Shown here piece after piece: positions 23,757-32,982 of a DNA stretch of 64,000 nt. The notes below the pieces were generated by a model that saw only the letters and a program-made list of their open reading frames with translations, did not search any database and was not told where the DNA came from. Source of the stretch: Streptomyces sp. PsTaAH-137. Lineage in GTDB: Bacteria; Actinomycetota; Actinomycetes; Streptomycetales; Streptomycetaceae. Each line of letters begins with the position of its first letter. Position 1 is the first letter of the stretch. A program made the translations under genes and the position numbers. The stretch is from contig NZ_QLLY01000003.1 in NCBI RefSeq assembly GCF_003259365.1, forward strand, positions 62,001 to 126,000, read 5' to 3'.

Positions 23757-26700
23757 ATGACGCGCCCTGCGGTGTCCGATTGGGAAGACGTCTTCGGGTT
23801 CTCGGACGACCCGACCCCGGGTGACGCCGACATGCTCGGGGATCTCGCCCGCCAGTACCGTTCCGTGGCGGACAACGCGGGCGACGCCCTGCCCCTGGTG
23901 TCCGGCCTGGAGAACAACCAGGTCGGCGAGGGCAAGTCGATGGACAAACTCCGCGACAAACTCGGCGACCTGGCCAACCAGGTCCGCAAACTCCACGACT
24001 CCTACGACCAGGCAGCCGGCGCCCTCGACACCTACGTCCACTCCCTGCGCGACCAGCAGCGCAACGCCGACAACGCCCTGGAGAAGGGGCGCGAGGCCAA
24101 GGAACGGCTCGACTCCGCCAACGACATCGTCAAGGCCGTCGGCGCCGACATCACCACCCTCGACAACGCCAAGCCCGACAAGGACGACAAGGAAGCCCGC
24201 GCCGGGAACCAACGCGCCCTGGACGAGGCCCACTCCAAGCAGTCCTCCGCCCAGGCCGACGCCGACGACGCCCAGGCCGACCTGGACGCCGCCCGCATGC
24301 TCGCCGAGGACGCCCGCCAGGTCCGCGAGGAAGACGCGGCAACAGCCGCCCAGAAACTCGACGACGCCCGCGACGACTCCGTCGCCGGCTACAGCCTCTG
24401 GGACAAGATCAAAAAAGCCTTCAGCAAAATCCTCGGCATCATCAGCGCCGTCCTCGGCGTCATCGCCCTCCTCATCCCCGGCCTCCAGGGCCTCGGCATC
24501 GCCCTCACCATCGGCGCCGTCCTCACCGGCGCCGCCTCCCTCGGCATCAACATGTCGATCATGGCCGAGACCGGCGACTGGGACATCGCCGAGATCGTCC
24601 TCGGCATCGTCGGACTCGCCGCAGGCGGCGGCGCGCTCCTCAAGGGCGTCAAGGGAATCGGCGCCGCCCTCAAGGGCGTCAAACCGAACGCGGTCAAGCC
24701 GCCCGACGTCCGGATCAGCAGCCGCGGTCTGAACAGCCGTACCTGCAAGACCGACCCGGTCGACGTGGCCAGCGGCGAGATGGTGCTGCCGCAGACCGAT
24801 CTGGATCTGCCGGGCGTGCTGCCGCTGACCGTCTCCCGCACCCATCTGTCGAGCTACCGCTACGGCCAGTTCTTCGGTCCCTCCTGGGCCTCCGTCCTCG
24901 ACGAGCGCCTGGAAGCCGACGAACAGGGCCGGGTGTCCTGGGCCCGCGAGGACGGGTCCGTCCTGACCTACCCGGCGCTGCCCGCCGCCGCCACGGACGG
25001 GCAGGTGTGGCCCGAGGAGGGGCCCCGGCTGCCGCTGGCCCGTGGCGGGACGGGCCGCGCGGGCGAGGCCGTCTACCGCGTCGAGGACCCGCGCACGGGC
25101 GTCGTCCGCACGTTCGCGGACCTTCCCGGCGACGACAGCGGCCTGTTCTGGCTGACCGGGTGGCACGACCGCAACGACAACCGGGTCACGGTCGAACGGA
25201 GGCAGGACGGCGCCCCGACGGCCCTGGTCCACTCCGGCGGCTACCGTGTGACCGTCGAGTGCGCCGTCGGCCTGGTGACCGGGCTCGCGGTCGCCGCGCC
25301 GGGTGGTCCGGTGGAAGTGCTGTCCTACCGCTACGACGCCGAGGGCAACCTCGCGGAGGTCGTGAACTCGTCGGGCACACCGCTGGTGTTCGGCTACGAC
25401 GACCGGGCCCGGGTCACCTCCTGGACGGACCGCAACCACTCCACGTACCGCTACGTGTACGACGACCACGACCGCGTCACCGAGACCGTCGGCCCCGACG
25501 GACACCTCTCCTCGCAGTGGTCCTACGACCCCGCCGAGCTGCGCACCCACTTCACCGACGCCTGCGGCGCCACGACCGTCTTCCAGCTCAACGACCTGTA
25601 CCAGGTCGTCGCCGAGACCGATCCGCTGGGCCATGTCACGGCCACCGAGTGGGACCGCTGGGACAACGTGCTGGCCGAGACCGACGCCCTCGGCCACACG
25701 GTCCGCTACACGTACGACCGGTCCCACAACCCGACCGGCATCGAGCTTCCCGACGGGAGCAGGTCCACGTCGGCGTACAACCGCCTGAACCTGCCCGTCA
25801 CGCTCACCGGCCACGACGGCGCCACCTGGCGGCAGGAGTTCGACGAGCGGGGCAACCTGACGGCCGTCACCGCGCCCGACGGCACCGTGAACCGCTTCAC
25901 GCACCACCCCAACGGCGCGGTCGCCTCGGCCACCGACCCGGCCGGTGCGGAGATCTCCTACGAGGTCGACGGCGCGGGCCTCCCGGTGGCCCTCGGCAAC
26001 CCGGCGGGGCAGCGGGCCACGATCGAGCGTGACGCGTTCGGCAGGCCCGTGCGCGTCACCGACCCGACGGGTGCGGTCACCCGGGCCGAGTGGACGGTGG
26101 AAGGCCTGCTCGCGGCGCGCACCGCGCCCGACGGCCGCACCGAGCGGCTGACCTGGGACGGCGAGGGCAACTGCCTCAGCAGCACCGACGCCTCGGGCGC
26201 CACGATCCGGTACGAGTACGGTCACTTCGACCTGCCGACGGCCCAGGTCACACCGGACGGGGCCCGCCACACCTTCGCGTACGACGCCGAGCTGCGCCGC
26301 ACCCAGGTCGTCAACCCTCAGGGCCTCACCTGGGACTACACGTACGACGCCGCGGGCAACGTCACGGCGGAGTCCGACTTCGACGGCCGGGTGACCGCCT
26401 ACGAGCTCGACGGCCTGGGCCGGATCGTCTCCCACACCACGCCGCTGGGCGATGTGATCGCCTTCCGCTACAACTCCGTCGGCGAACTGGTGGAGAAGGA
26501 CGTGGCCGGGGCGGTCACGTCGTACGCCTACGACGCGGCGGGCGCGCTCCTGCGGGCCGCGTCCGACACCTCGACCGTGGAGTTCGAGCGGGACCTCCTG
26601 GGCCGGATCGTGGCCGAGACCGTCGACGGGCGCACCACCCGCTTCACGTACGACCTCCTCGGCCGCCGCACCTCCCGCACCACGCCCACCGGTGTGCTCA

Positions 26701-28301
26701 CCGAGTTCGGCTACGACGGCAGCGGGGCGCGCGACGCCCTCGTCACCGACGGGCACCGGGTGGAGTTCACGCATGACGGGGTCGGACGCGAGCTGGAGCG
26801 CGTCTGGGGCCCGGTGGCCTCCCCGGTGCGCGCGACGACCTCGTGGGACCCGGCCGGGCGTACGGTCGCGCACGCCGTCGTCGCGCCGGGCCGCACCCTG
26901 CGCGACCGGTCCTACACCTACCGGGCCGACAACCATCTGACCGGCGTCGTGGACCGCGCGACGGGCAGGCGCCAGGAGTTCGCCCTCGACCGGGTCGGCC
27001 GTCCGCTGACCGTGACCGGGGACGACGGAAGCGAGTCGTACGTCTACGACGCGGCGGGCAACCAGACCGAGGCGTCCTGGCCCGACCGGGCTCCCCGGGC
27101 CGAGGCCCGCGGGCACCGCTCCTACCGGGGCACCCGGATTCAAGAGGCCGGCGCGGTGCGTTACGAGTTCGACGACGCGGGCCGCCTGGTGCTGCGCCAA
27201 AAGCAGCGGCTCTCACGGAAGCCCGACACGTGGCGGTACGAGTGGGACGCCGAGGACCGGCTGACCGCCTGCACGACCCCCGACGGCGTGCGGTGGCAGT
27301 ACACGTACGACCCGATGGGGCGGCGTACCGCGAAGCACCGGATGGCGCAGGACGGCCGGACCGTTACCGAGAGCACGGTTTTCACCTGGGACGACTCCTC
27401 GCTCGCGGAGCAGACCGACTCCGTCACGGGCGTCACCCTCACCTGGGAGCACGACGGTCACCGTCCGCTCACCCAGCTCGAACGCAGGCCGCGGAGCCAG
27501 GGCGGGTACGACTCGCGGTTCTTCGCGATCGTCACGGATCTGATCGGCGCGCCCACCGAACTCGTCGACGAGCGGGGCCACCTCGCCTGGCAGTCCCGTG
27601 CCACCGTGTGGGGCGGCACGGCCCACCACCGGGACGCGACCGCGCTGACGCCCTTCCGTTTCCCCGGGCAGTACGAGGACCGGGAGACCGGCCTGTACTA
27701 CAACTACTTCCGCCACTACGACCCGGAGACCGGCCGGTACACGGCTCCGGACCCGCTGGGCCTGGCGCCGGCGCCGAACCCGGTGGCCTATGTCGACAAT
27801 CCGCAGGCGTGGAGCGACCCGCTGGGTCTCGCGCCCTGCAACGAGGCGGACATCGGCTGGGCCGGCCGGGTCAAGTACGCGGGGCTCGACTCGAAGAAGC
27901 GGCCGAAGGGCGTGTTCGCCAAGCTCGACCAGGGCATGACGGGCGGGAAGACCCGTCCGAGCGCCCCGTCCGAGCCGCCGGGCTGGCAGTCGGGGAAGAA
28001 CCTCAACCGCGGGCACCTGCTCGGCGCCCAGATCGGCGGCTCCAACAAGAGCGTGCTGAACTTCGTCACGCTGCACCGCCACGCGAACGCGCCGGTCCAC
28101 GTCCACTACGAGAACGCGATCCGCAAGGCGGTCGACGCCGGGGAGAAGATCCAGTACAAGGTGACGCCCATCTACAAGGGGAGCAACCCCGTCCCCACGG
28201 ACATGAGGCTGAACGTCCGCGGTGACCGGGGCTTCCAGTTCACCCACCACAAGACCGGGGCCCTGGTGAACCAGGTGATCTTCCCCAACAAGCCCAAGTA
28301 G
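23757..28301 (+). CDS. RHS-repeat polymorphic toxin with C-terminal DNA/RNA non-specific endonuclease, type VII-linked
   Basis: The 1514-residue protein has several parts in order. Residues 1-215 are helical/coiled coil, resembling an LXG-type secretion head. Residues 222-310 hold two hydrophobic hairpins. A DUF6531 start (CKTDPVDVASGEM, 330-345) is followed by about 900 residues of RHS repeats (many Y-D-x-x-G-N/R units) and the RHS core with RFPGQYEDRETGLYYNYFRHYDPETGRY. Two D-P-L-G-L motifs then close the shell, the last ending at residue 1360, where self-cleavage is expected. The remaining 154 residues contain NRGHLLGAQIGG with His1420, the His-metal motif of DNA/RNA non-specific endonucleases, plus a downstream Asn/Glu region. 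It is likely a contact-delivered or secreted nuclease. No immunity gene follows. Confidence 0.9.
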   Translation: MTRPAVSDWEDVFGFSDDPTPGDADMLGDLARQYRSVADNAGDALPLVSGLENNQVGEGKSMDKLRDKLGDLANQVRKLHDSYDQAAGALDTYVHSLRDQQRNADNALEKGREAKERLDSANDIVKAVGADITTLDNAKPDKDDKEARAGNQRALDEAHSKQSSAQADADDAQADLDAARMLAEDARQVREEDAATAAQKLDDARDDSVAGYSLWDKIKKAFSKILGIISAVLGVIALLIPGLQGLGIALTIGAVLTGAASLGINMSIMAETGDWDIAEIVLGIVGLAAGGGALLKGVKGIGAALKGVKPNAVKPPDVRISSRGLNSRTCKTDPVDVASGEMVLPQTDLDLPGVLPLTVSRTHLSSYRYGQFFGPSWASVLDERLEADEQGRVSWAREDGSVLTYPALPAAATDGQVWPEEGPRLPLARGGTGRAGEAVYRVEDPRTGVVRTFADLPGDDSGLFWLTGWHDRNDNRVTVERRQDGAPTALVHSGGYRVTVECAVGLVTGLAVAAPGGPVEVLSYRYDAEGNLAEVVNSSGTPLVFGYDDRARVTSWTDRNHSTYRYVYDDHDRVTETVGPDGHLSSQWSYDPAELRTHFTDACGATTVFQLNDLYQVVAETDPLGHVTATEWDRWDNVLAETDALGHTVRYTYDRSHNPTGIELPDGSRSTSAYNRLNLPVTLTGHDGATWRQEFDERGNLTAVTAPDGTVNRFTHHPNGAVASATDPAGAEISYEVDGAGLPVALGNPAGQRATIERDAFGRPVRVTDPTGAVTRAEWTVEGLLAARTAPDGRTERLTWDGEGNCLSSTDASGATIRYEYGHFDLPTAQVTPDGARHTFAYDAELRRTQVVNPQGLTWDYTYDAAGNVTAESDFDGRVTAYELDGLGRIVSHTTPLGDVIAFRYNSVGELVEKDVAGAVTSYAYDAAGALLRAASDTSTVEFERDLLGRIVAETVDGRTTRFTYDLLGRRTSRTTPTGVLTEFGYDGSGARDALVTDGHRVEFTHDGVGRELERVWGPVASPVRATTSWDPAGRTVAHAVVAPGRTLRDRSYTYRADNHLTGVVDRATGRRQEFALDRVGRPLTVTGDDGSESYVYDAAGNQTEASWPDRAPRAEARGHRSYRGTRIQEAGAVRYEFDDAGRLVLRQKQRLSRKPDTWRYEWDAEDRLTACTTPDGVRWQYTYDPMGRRTAKHRMAQDGRTVTESTVFTWDDSSLAEQTDSVTGVTLTWEHDGHRPLTQLERRPRSQGGYDSRFFAIVTDLIGAPTELVDERGHLAWQSRATVWGGTAHHRDATALTPFRFPGQYEDRETGLYYNYFRHYDPETGRYTAPDPLGLAPAPNPVAYVDNPQAWSDPLGLAPCNEADIGWAGRVKYAGLDSKKRPKGVFAKLDQGMTGGKTRPSAPSEPPGWQSGKNLNRGHLLGAQIGGSNKSVLNFVTLHRHANAPVHVHYENAIRKAVDAGEKIQYKVTPIYKGSNPVPTDMRLNVRGDRGFQFTHHKTGALVNQVIFPNKPK

Positions 28302-28310
28302 TCCGGCCTC

Positions 28311-28384
28311 CTGACGGACGTACGACAGAGGGCTCCCGCACCGTGTCACGCAGGTGCGGGAGCCCTCTGTCGTACGTCCGTCAG
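28311..28384. terminator. Perfect 32-bp hairpin between convergent toxin and eccC genes
   Basis: Positions 28311-28342 and 28353-28384 are exact reverse complements, with a 10-base loop. The hairpin starts 9 bases after the toxin stop codon, and its right arm includes the eccC stop codon (28381-28383). It can terminate transcription from both sides. The length and perfection are unusual even for GC-rich actinobacterial terminators. Confidence 0.85.
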
Positions 28385-31300
28385 ACCAGGGCCGGCGGCA
28401 GCACCGTCTCCGGGACCTGGACGGTGCGCAGCACACCGTCGCCCAGGTGCAGGATCGCGCGGCCCGGGCGGGTCGCGCCGAGGCGGCTGCGGGGCACCTT
28501 GACGCCGATCAGTTCGCCGTCGCTCATGTTCTGCGGCTTGAGCAGCAGACCGCACCGGTTGCGGCGGGCCTCGGCGTGCCAGCCGGAGAAGCCCGAGGAG
28601 AGCCGGTCGGTCTGTCCTGCGACGACCAGGCCGCGGCGGTTCTCCGCGCCGGACTTGGCGATGGCGGTGAGGACGGGCTCGGCCTTCGTCTTGAGCAGCA
28701 GGTCGGCGTCGTCCAGGATCACCACGGCGCTGCGCGGCGCGGACGCGAGCGCCGCCTCCAGCGCGGTGGGGTCGAGGTCCGAGTCGGAGAAGACCGCGAG
28801 CACCCCGGGCCGTCCGGCGAGCTGGCGCAGCGGCGAGCGGGCGGGCGCGCCGATGACGACGGACGTCCCGACCGACAGCAGCGACATGGCCAGCGTCGCC
28901 AGGACCGTGCTGCGGCCGGAGCGGGCGGGCCCGGCGACCAGGAACGTCGGCGTGACGGCGAAGTCGGGCCCGACGGCGGTGAGTTCGTCGCCGCCGACGC
29001 CGGCCAGCGCCCACCGGTGGGAGGGCAGCGGCCGCGGCGCGTAGCGGATCGCCTCCTCCAGGGTGAGCCGGTCCGGCAGGGTGTCGACGCGGAACGGGCG
29101 GGCGCCGTCCGGCAGCCCGGCCGCCTGCTCGCGGCACCGCGCGGCGATCTGCTGGAGCGCCCCGGCCTGCGCCTGGCCCTCGGGGTTCTCGGTGAGGAGC
29201 GCGATCTGCACCTCGGCCTTGTCGGCGGCCCGGAAGGCGCGGCCGGGCGGGATCTCGTCGGGCACGTTGCGCTGGGTGATGCCGATCTGCCCGTACTCGG
29301 ACTTCTCGTTGAGCTTGAGGACGAGCTTGTCCTCGGTGGAGCCGTTGACCCGGCTGGAGAACAGCGCACGGTCACCGGTCATCACGAGGTGGATGCCGAC
29401 GCTCGCGCCGTCGCGGAGCAGGTTCAGCACGGAGCTGAGCAGGTTGCCGGAGTCGTATTCGCCGAGCTGCTTGTCGAAGACCTCCCAGCGGTCGATGAAC
29501 AGCACGATGTGCGGGGGCCGTTCGGCCTCCGGCAGGGCGCGGCGCAGCTCCGGCAGGTCGGCGCTGCCGCGGGCGGCTAGCATCTCCTGACGCCGGGTCA
29601 GCTCACGGGTGAGGCGGGCGAGCAGCCGGGCCACCCGGTCGGGCTGGCTGCGCTGGGTGATGGCCCCGCAGTGCGGGAGCCGCTCGATGGGCAGCAGGGC
29701 GCCGTTGCCGCAGTCGATGCCGTACAGGTGGAGCTTGTCGTCGCCGTGGGCGGCGGCGAGGGTGCCGGCGATGGTGCGCAGCGTCTGCGACCTGCCCTGG
29801 CGGGGCGAGCCGATGATGTGCAGGTGGCCGAGGGTCGCCAGGTCGACCACCAGGGGCTGCCGGGCCTGCTGGGCGGGCAGGTCCACGACGCCGTACGCGA
29901 CGGGCGGCAGGTCGTAGTCCGAGGGCGGGGGCGCCGGGAGTTCGCCGGTGACCAGGACCTCGGGCAGCGGCGGGAGCCAGGGGCTGTGCTGCGCGGGGAT
30001 GCCCATCTCGCGGTCCGCCGCGCGGATCGCCGTGACGAGCCCGGTGAGGTCGGTCTCCACCTCGTCGGCGACGGCGGCGGCGCGGGGGCGCGCCGGGAGC
30101 GGTTCGCCGAGCCGCTCCCAGCCGACGGCCACCGCCCAGGGCGCGGGCAGCGAGGTGGTGGAGGCGCCGGGCCTGCGGCCGCCGACGCGTCCGGACTGGA
30201 ACGGGACGAGGGAGTTCTGGCCGAGGCGGACGTAGGCGCGGCCGGGGTTGCTCTGCGAGATCCCCGCGGCCTCACCGGAGTTGAGGACGTCCTGACTCTC
30301 GCCGCTGTCGGTCACCCGGAGCGCGATGCGCAGGTTGGTGTTGGCGCGGATCTCGGAGGAGACGACGCCGCTGGGGCGCTGGGTCGCGAGGATCAGGTGG
30401 ATGCCGAGGCTGCGGCCCCGCTGGGCGATGTTGACCAGACCCTTCACGAAGTCCGGCAGGTCGCGCACCATCGAGGCGAACTCGTCGATGACGATGAGGA
30501 GCCGGGGCATCGGCTCGCGGCCCGCGCGCGGTTCGCGCTCCAGGAGGTCGACGTAGTCCTCGATGTCCTTGGCGCCGGCGGCGGCGAGGATGTGCTCGCG
30601 CCGGGTGAGTTCGGCGGTCAGGGAGACGAGGGCCCGCTCGACGAGGTGGGCGTCGAGGTCGGTGACCATGCCGACGGTGTGCGGGAGGTCGACGCAGTCC
30701 TTGAACGCGGAGCCGCCCTTGTAGTCGACGAGGACGAACGTCATGGCGTCGGGGCGGTTGGCGACGGCGAGCGAGGCGACCAGCGTCTGGAGGAGTTCGG
30801 ACTTGCCGGAGCCGGTGGTGCCCGCGACGAGGCCGTGCGGGCCGTCGCGCTTGAGGTCGAGGTGGAAGGGGCCGTCCAGGGAGACGCCGACGGCGGCGCG
30901 GGTCGAGCGGCCCCCGGCCGTCCAGCGGGCCTTGATCGCGGCGGACTGCGGCGGGTCGAGGGCGAGGACGTCGAGCAGGCGCGCGGAGTTCGGGAGCACG
31001 GCGGCCTCCTCGTCGCCGCCGCCCGGGTCGCGCAGCGGGCCCATCGCGCGGGCCAGCGAGCGGGCCCAGTCCGCGGAGACCACGTCGGGGCGGACCCCGC
31101 CGACGACGCCGCGGCCGGAGCGGCCGACGCGGACGGTGCCGCCGGGCTCCTCGGCGACGACGGCCTGGCACTCCTCGGGCAGCAGCCGCTCCTCGGCGTC
31201 GAGGCAGACGGCGCGGACGCCGACGGCCGGGCCGTCGCGCAGGATCTGGGTGACGCCGGGCAGCGAGCGCAGCCGGCGGGCGCCGTCGAGGACGACGAGG

Positions 31301-32781
31301 ACGTCGGGCCCCGCGGGCCTGCCCCGCCGTTCGGCGGCCGTCTGCGTGGCGCGTTCGGCGATCAGCGCGGTGAGTTCGGCGACCCGGCGGGCGCAGGTCT
31401 CGGTGCCGTAGCCGATGCTGGCCGGGGTGTCGCCGGACTTCTTGCGCACGTGCGGCAGCCAGCGCAGCCAGGACCAGCCGTCGCGGCCCTTCTCGCCGGT
31501 CGTCAGCAGATGGATCTGGAGGTCGCGGGGGCTGTGCAGGACGGCGGCCTGGGCGACGGCCCAGCGGGCCACGGCGCGGGCGGTCTCGCCCTGTCCGGCG
31601 ATGCCGAGGACGTCGTGCTCGCGCAGCGGCACGGTCACCGGGACGTCGTACGCGGTCCAGGGGTCCTGGCGGCGGTGCTCGTCCTTGGTCGGGTCGTGGA
31701 GGACGACGTCGGAGTCCATGTCGGCGGTGCCGATGCGCAGTTCGAGGAAGTCGGCGTCGGTGGTACGGCGCTCCCACAGCCGGCGGCGCGGGCCGACGGC
31801 GGTCAGCACGACCTCGGCCGGATCGGGGAAGCCCCGGCGGCGGGCGGTGCGCTCGGCCGTCAGGGCCTGGGTCGCGTCGCCCTCGATCCGGGCCTTCTTC
31901 TCCTCGTACTCGGCGACCCGGTCGGAGTGGGACCGGCGCCCGGTGCGCCGGCCCATGATGAAGTTGCCGACGATCGCGACGGGCGAGAGCAGGCCGAACA
32001 GCAGCATCGACATACGGCCGAAGATCAGCGCTCCGGCACCGGCCATCACCAGCGGGGCGAGCGCGGTGATCCACGGGAGCGGCCGGGCGGCGGGCGGGGC
32101 CGGGGGCGAGGGCAGCGTGAAGCGGGTCTCGGTGCCGGGCGGCCGCAGCCGGGGCGGCCGGTTGTAGTCCCAGCCGGTGCCGTCCTCCGACGGCTGCACG
32201 GCCGCGTCCGGCTTCTGCGGCAGGGCGAGTTCGAGGAGGCTGTCCCCGGCGAGGAGCTGGGCCCCGGGCGGCCAGGCGGTGGCCTCGGTCACGTCCTCAC
32301 GGTCCAGTTGCAGTACGGCGCCGGCCGGCAGGGCGGCGTCGGGCGTGATCCGGCAGCGGCCGCCGGGGCTCACCGCGACGACGGCGAGCGGCCGGGCCGG
32401 GTCGGAGCGCAGCACCTGGGCGGTGCCGTCGTGGCCGAGGCCGATGCGGTACTCGCCCATGTCGAGGCGGTGCACGGCGCCCGCGCCGGTCCCGCCAACG
32501 GTGCGGATCTCGACGAGTCCGTCCGGTTCGCCGGCCGCGGCGCCCGCCGGGCGGCCCAGGCCGACGATGGCGGCGTGGTGCAGCGGGGCGTCCCCGAGCC
32601 GCAGGTCGGCGGGGAGCAGCCGGTCGCCGGCGTACAGGCCGAGACCGCCCGCGGGCCGCGGTACGCCGCCCGCCCCGGCGAGCGCCTGGGCGACGGCGCT
32701 CACGGGCGTGTCGGGGTCGGCGTCGAGGTGGATGTCGAACGCGTCACCGCCCTCCTCGACCACGGTCAACATCAACGACAC
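28381..32781 (-). CDS. eccC: Type VII secretion EccC/EssC-type FtsK/SpoIIIE ATPase with N-terminal FHA-like region
   Basis: The 1466-residue protein begins with an FHA-like N-terminal region of about 230 residues, as in EssC of Firmicutes and the streptomycete form. Two closely spaced membrane helices follow (PLPWITALAPLVMAGAGALI, MSMLLFGLLSPVAIVGNFIM), then three FtsK/SpoIIIE ATPase domains with P-loops GTTGSGKSE, GSPRQGRSQ and GPARSGRS; only the first is canonical. The protein powers export of WXG/LXG-type substrates. The GTG at 32781 is chosen because GGAGG lies 8 bases upstream; a later ATG at 32772 is also possible. It is convergent with the toxin gene. No eccB, eccD, eccE or mycosin gene is in the window. 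Confidence 0.93.
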   Translation of the reverse strand: MSLMLTVVEEGGDAFDIHLDADPDTPVSAVAQALAGAGGVPRPAGGLGLYAGDRLLPADLRLGDAPLHHAAIVGLGRPAGAAAGEPDGLVEIRTVGGTGAGAVHRLDMGEYRIGLGHDGTAQVLRSDPARPLAVVAVSPGGRCRITPDAALPAGAVLQLDREDVTEATAWPPGAQLLAGDSLLELALPQKPDAAVQPSEDGTGWDYNRPPRLRPPGTETRFTLPSPPAPPAARPLPWITALAPLVMAGAGALIFGRMSMLLFGLLSPVAIVGNFIMGRRTGRRSHSDRVAEYEEKKARIEGDATQALTAERTARRRGFPDPAEVVLTAVGPRRRLWERRTTDADFLELRIGTADMDSDVVLHDPTKDEHRRQDPWTAYDVPVTVPLREHDVLGIAGQGETARAVARWAVAQAAVLHSPRDLQIHLLTTGEKGRDGWSWLRWLPHVRKKSGDTPASIGYGTETCARRVAELTALIAERATQTAAERRGRPAGPDVLVVLDGARRLRSLPGVTQILRDGPAVGVRAVCLDAEERLLPEECQAVVAEEPGGTVRVGRSGRGVVGGVRPDVVSADWARSLARAMGPLRDPGGGDEEAAVLPNSARLLDVLALDPPQSAAIKARWTAGGRSTRAAVGVSLDGPFHLDLKRDGPHGLVAGTTGSGKSELLQTLVASLAVANRPDAMTFVLVDYKGGSAFKDCVDLPHTVGMVTDLDAHLVERALVSLTAELTRREHILAAAGAKDIEDYVDLLEREPRAGREPMPRLLIVIDEFASMVRDLPDFVKGLVNIAQRGRSLGIHLILATQRPSGVVSSEIRANTNLRIALRVTDSGESQDVLNSGEAAGISQSNPGRAYVRLGQNSLVPFQSGRVGGRRPGASTTSLPAPWAVAVGWERLGEPLPARPRAAAVADEVETDLTGLVTAIRAADREMGIPAQHSPWLPPLPEVLVTGELPAPPPSDYDLPPVAYGVVDLPAQQARQPLVVDLATLGHLHIIGSPRQGRSQTLRTIAGTLAAAHGDDKLHLYGIDCGNGALLPIERLPHCGAITQRSQPDRVARLLARLTRELTRRQEMLAARGSADLPELRRALPEAERPPHIVLFIDRWEVFDKQLGEYDSGNLLSSVLNLLRDGASVGIHLVMTGDRALFSSRVNGSTEDKLVLKLNEKSEYGQIGITQRNVPDEIPPGRAFRAADKAEVQIALLTENPEGQAQAGALQQIAARCREQAAGLPDGARPFRVDTLPDRLTLEEAIRYAPRPLPSHRWALAGVGGDELTAVGPDFAVTPTFLVAGPARSGRSTVLATLAMSLLSVGTSVVIGAPARSPLRQLAGRPGVLAVFSDSDLDPTALEAALASAPRSAVVILDDADLLLKTKAEPVLTAIAKSGAENRRGLVVAGQTDRLSSGFSGWHAEARRNRCGLLLKPQNMSDGELIGVKVPRSRLGATRPGRAILHLGDGVLRTVQVPETVLPPALV

Positions 32782-32873
32782 GAAAACGTCCTCCAGCCGG
32801 GCCTGAAACGGGGGCCGGGGCGGCCGCCTCCGGCGGCGCCCCCACCACTGATGGCCTCTACGGACCGCGTCGG

Positions 32874-32908
32874 CGGATGGTTCACTCCCGTCCCTGGTGA
32901 ACCATCCG
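32874..32908. repeat. 12-bp inverted repeat in divergent promoter region
   Basis: CGGATGGTTCAC (32874-32885) and GTGAACCATCCG (32897-32908) are perfect reverse complements 11 bases apart. They lie in the 201-base region between the divergent eccC (starts 32781) and membrane-protein gene (starts 32983). This is a good candidate operator controlling both genes. A terminator role is unlikely because both genes start, not end, here. Confidence 0.65.
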
Positions 32909-32982
32909 TGGCCGCGCCCCGTAGTGGCCAACGGGTGCACGGCGCGGCGGCTGCGCGGTGCCGCTTGACAAGGAGTCGGAAG

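Noticed and set aside
22881..27200. A 1439-codon minus-strand open frame opposite the RHS toxin
   Set aside because: The translation is low-complexity Val/Gly/Arg/Asp, without motifs. It is an antisense shadow of the RHS repeats.
28302..28380. A small immunity gene between toxin and eccC
   Set aside because: The stretch is filled by the 32-bp hairpin and contains no start with a ribosome-binding site.
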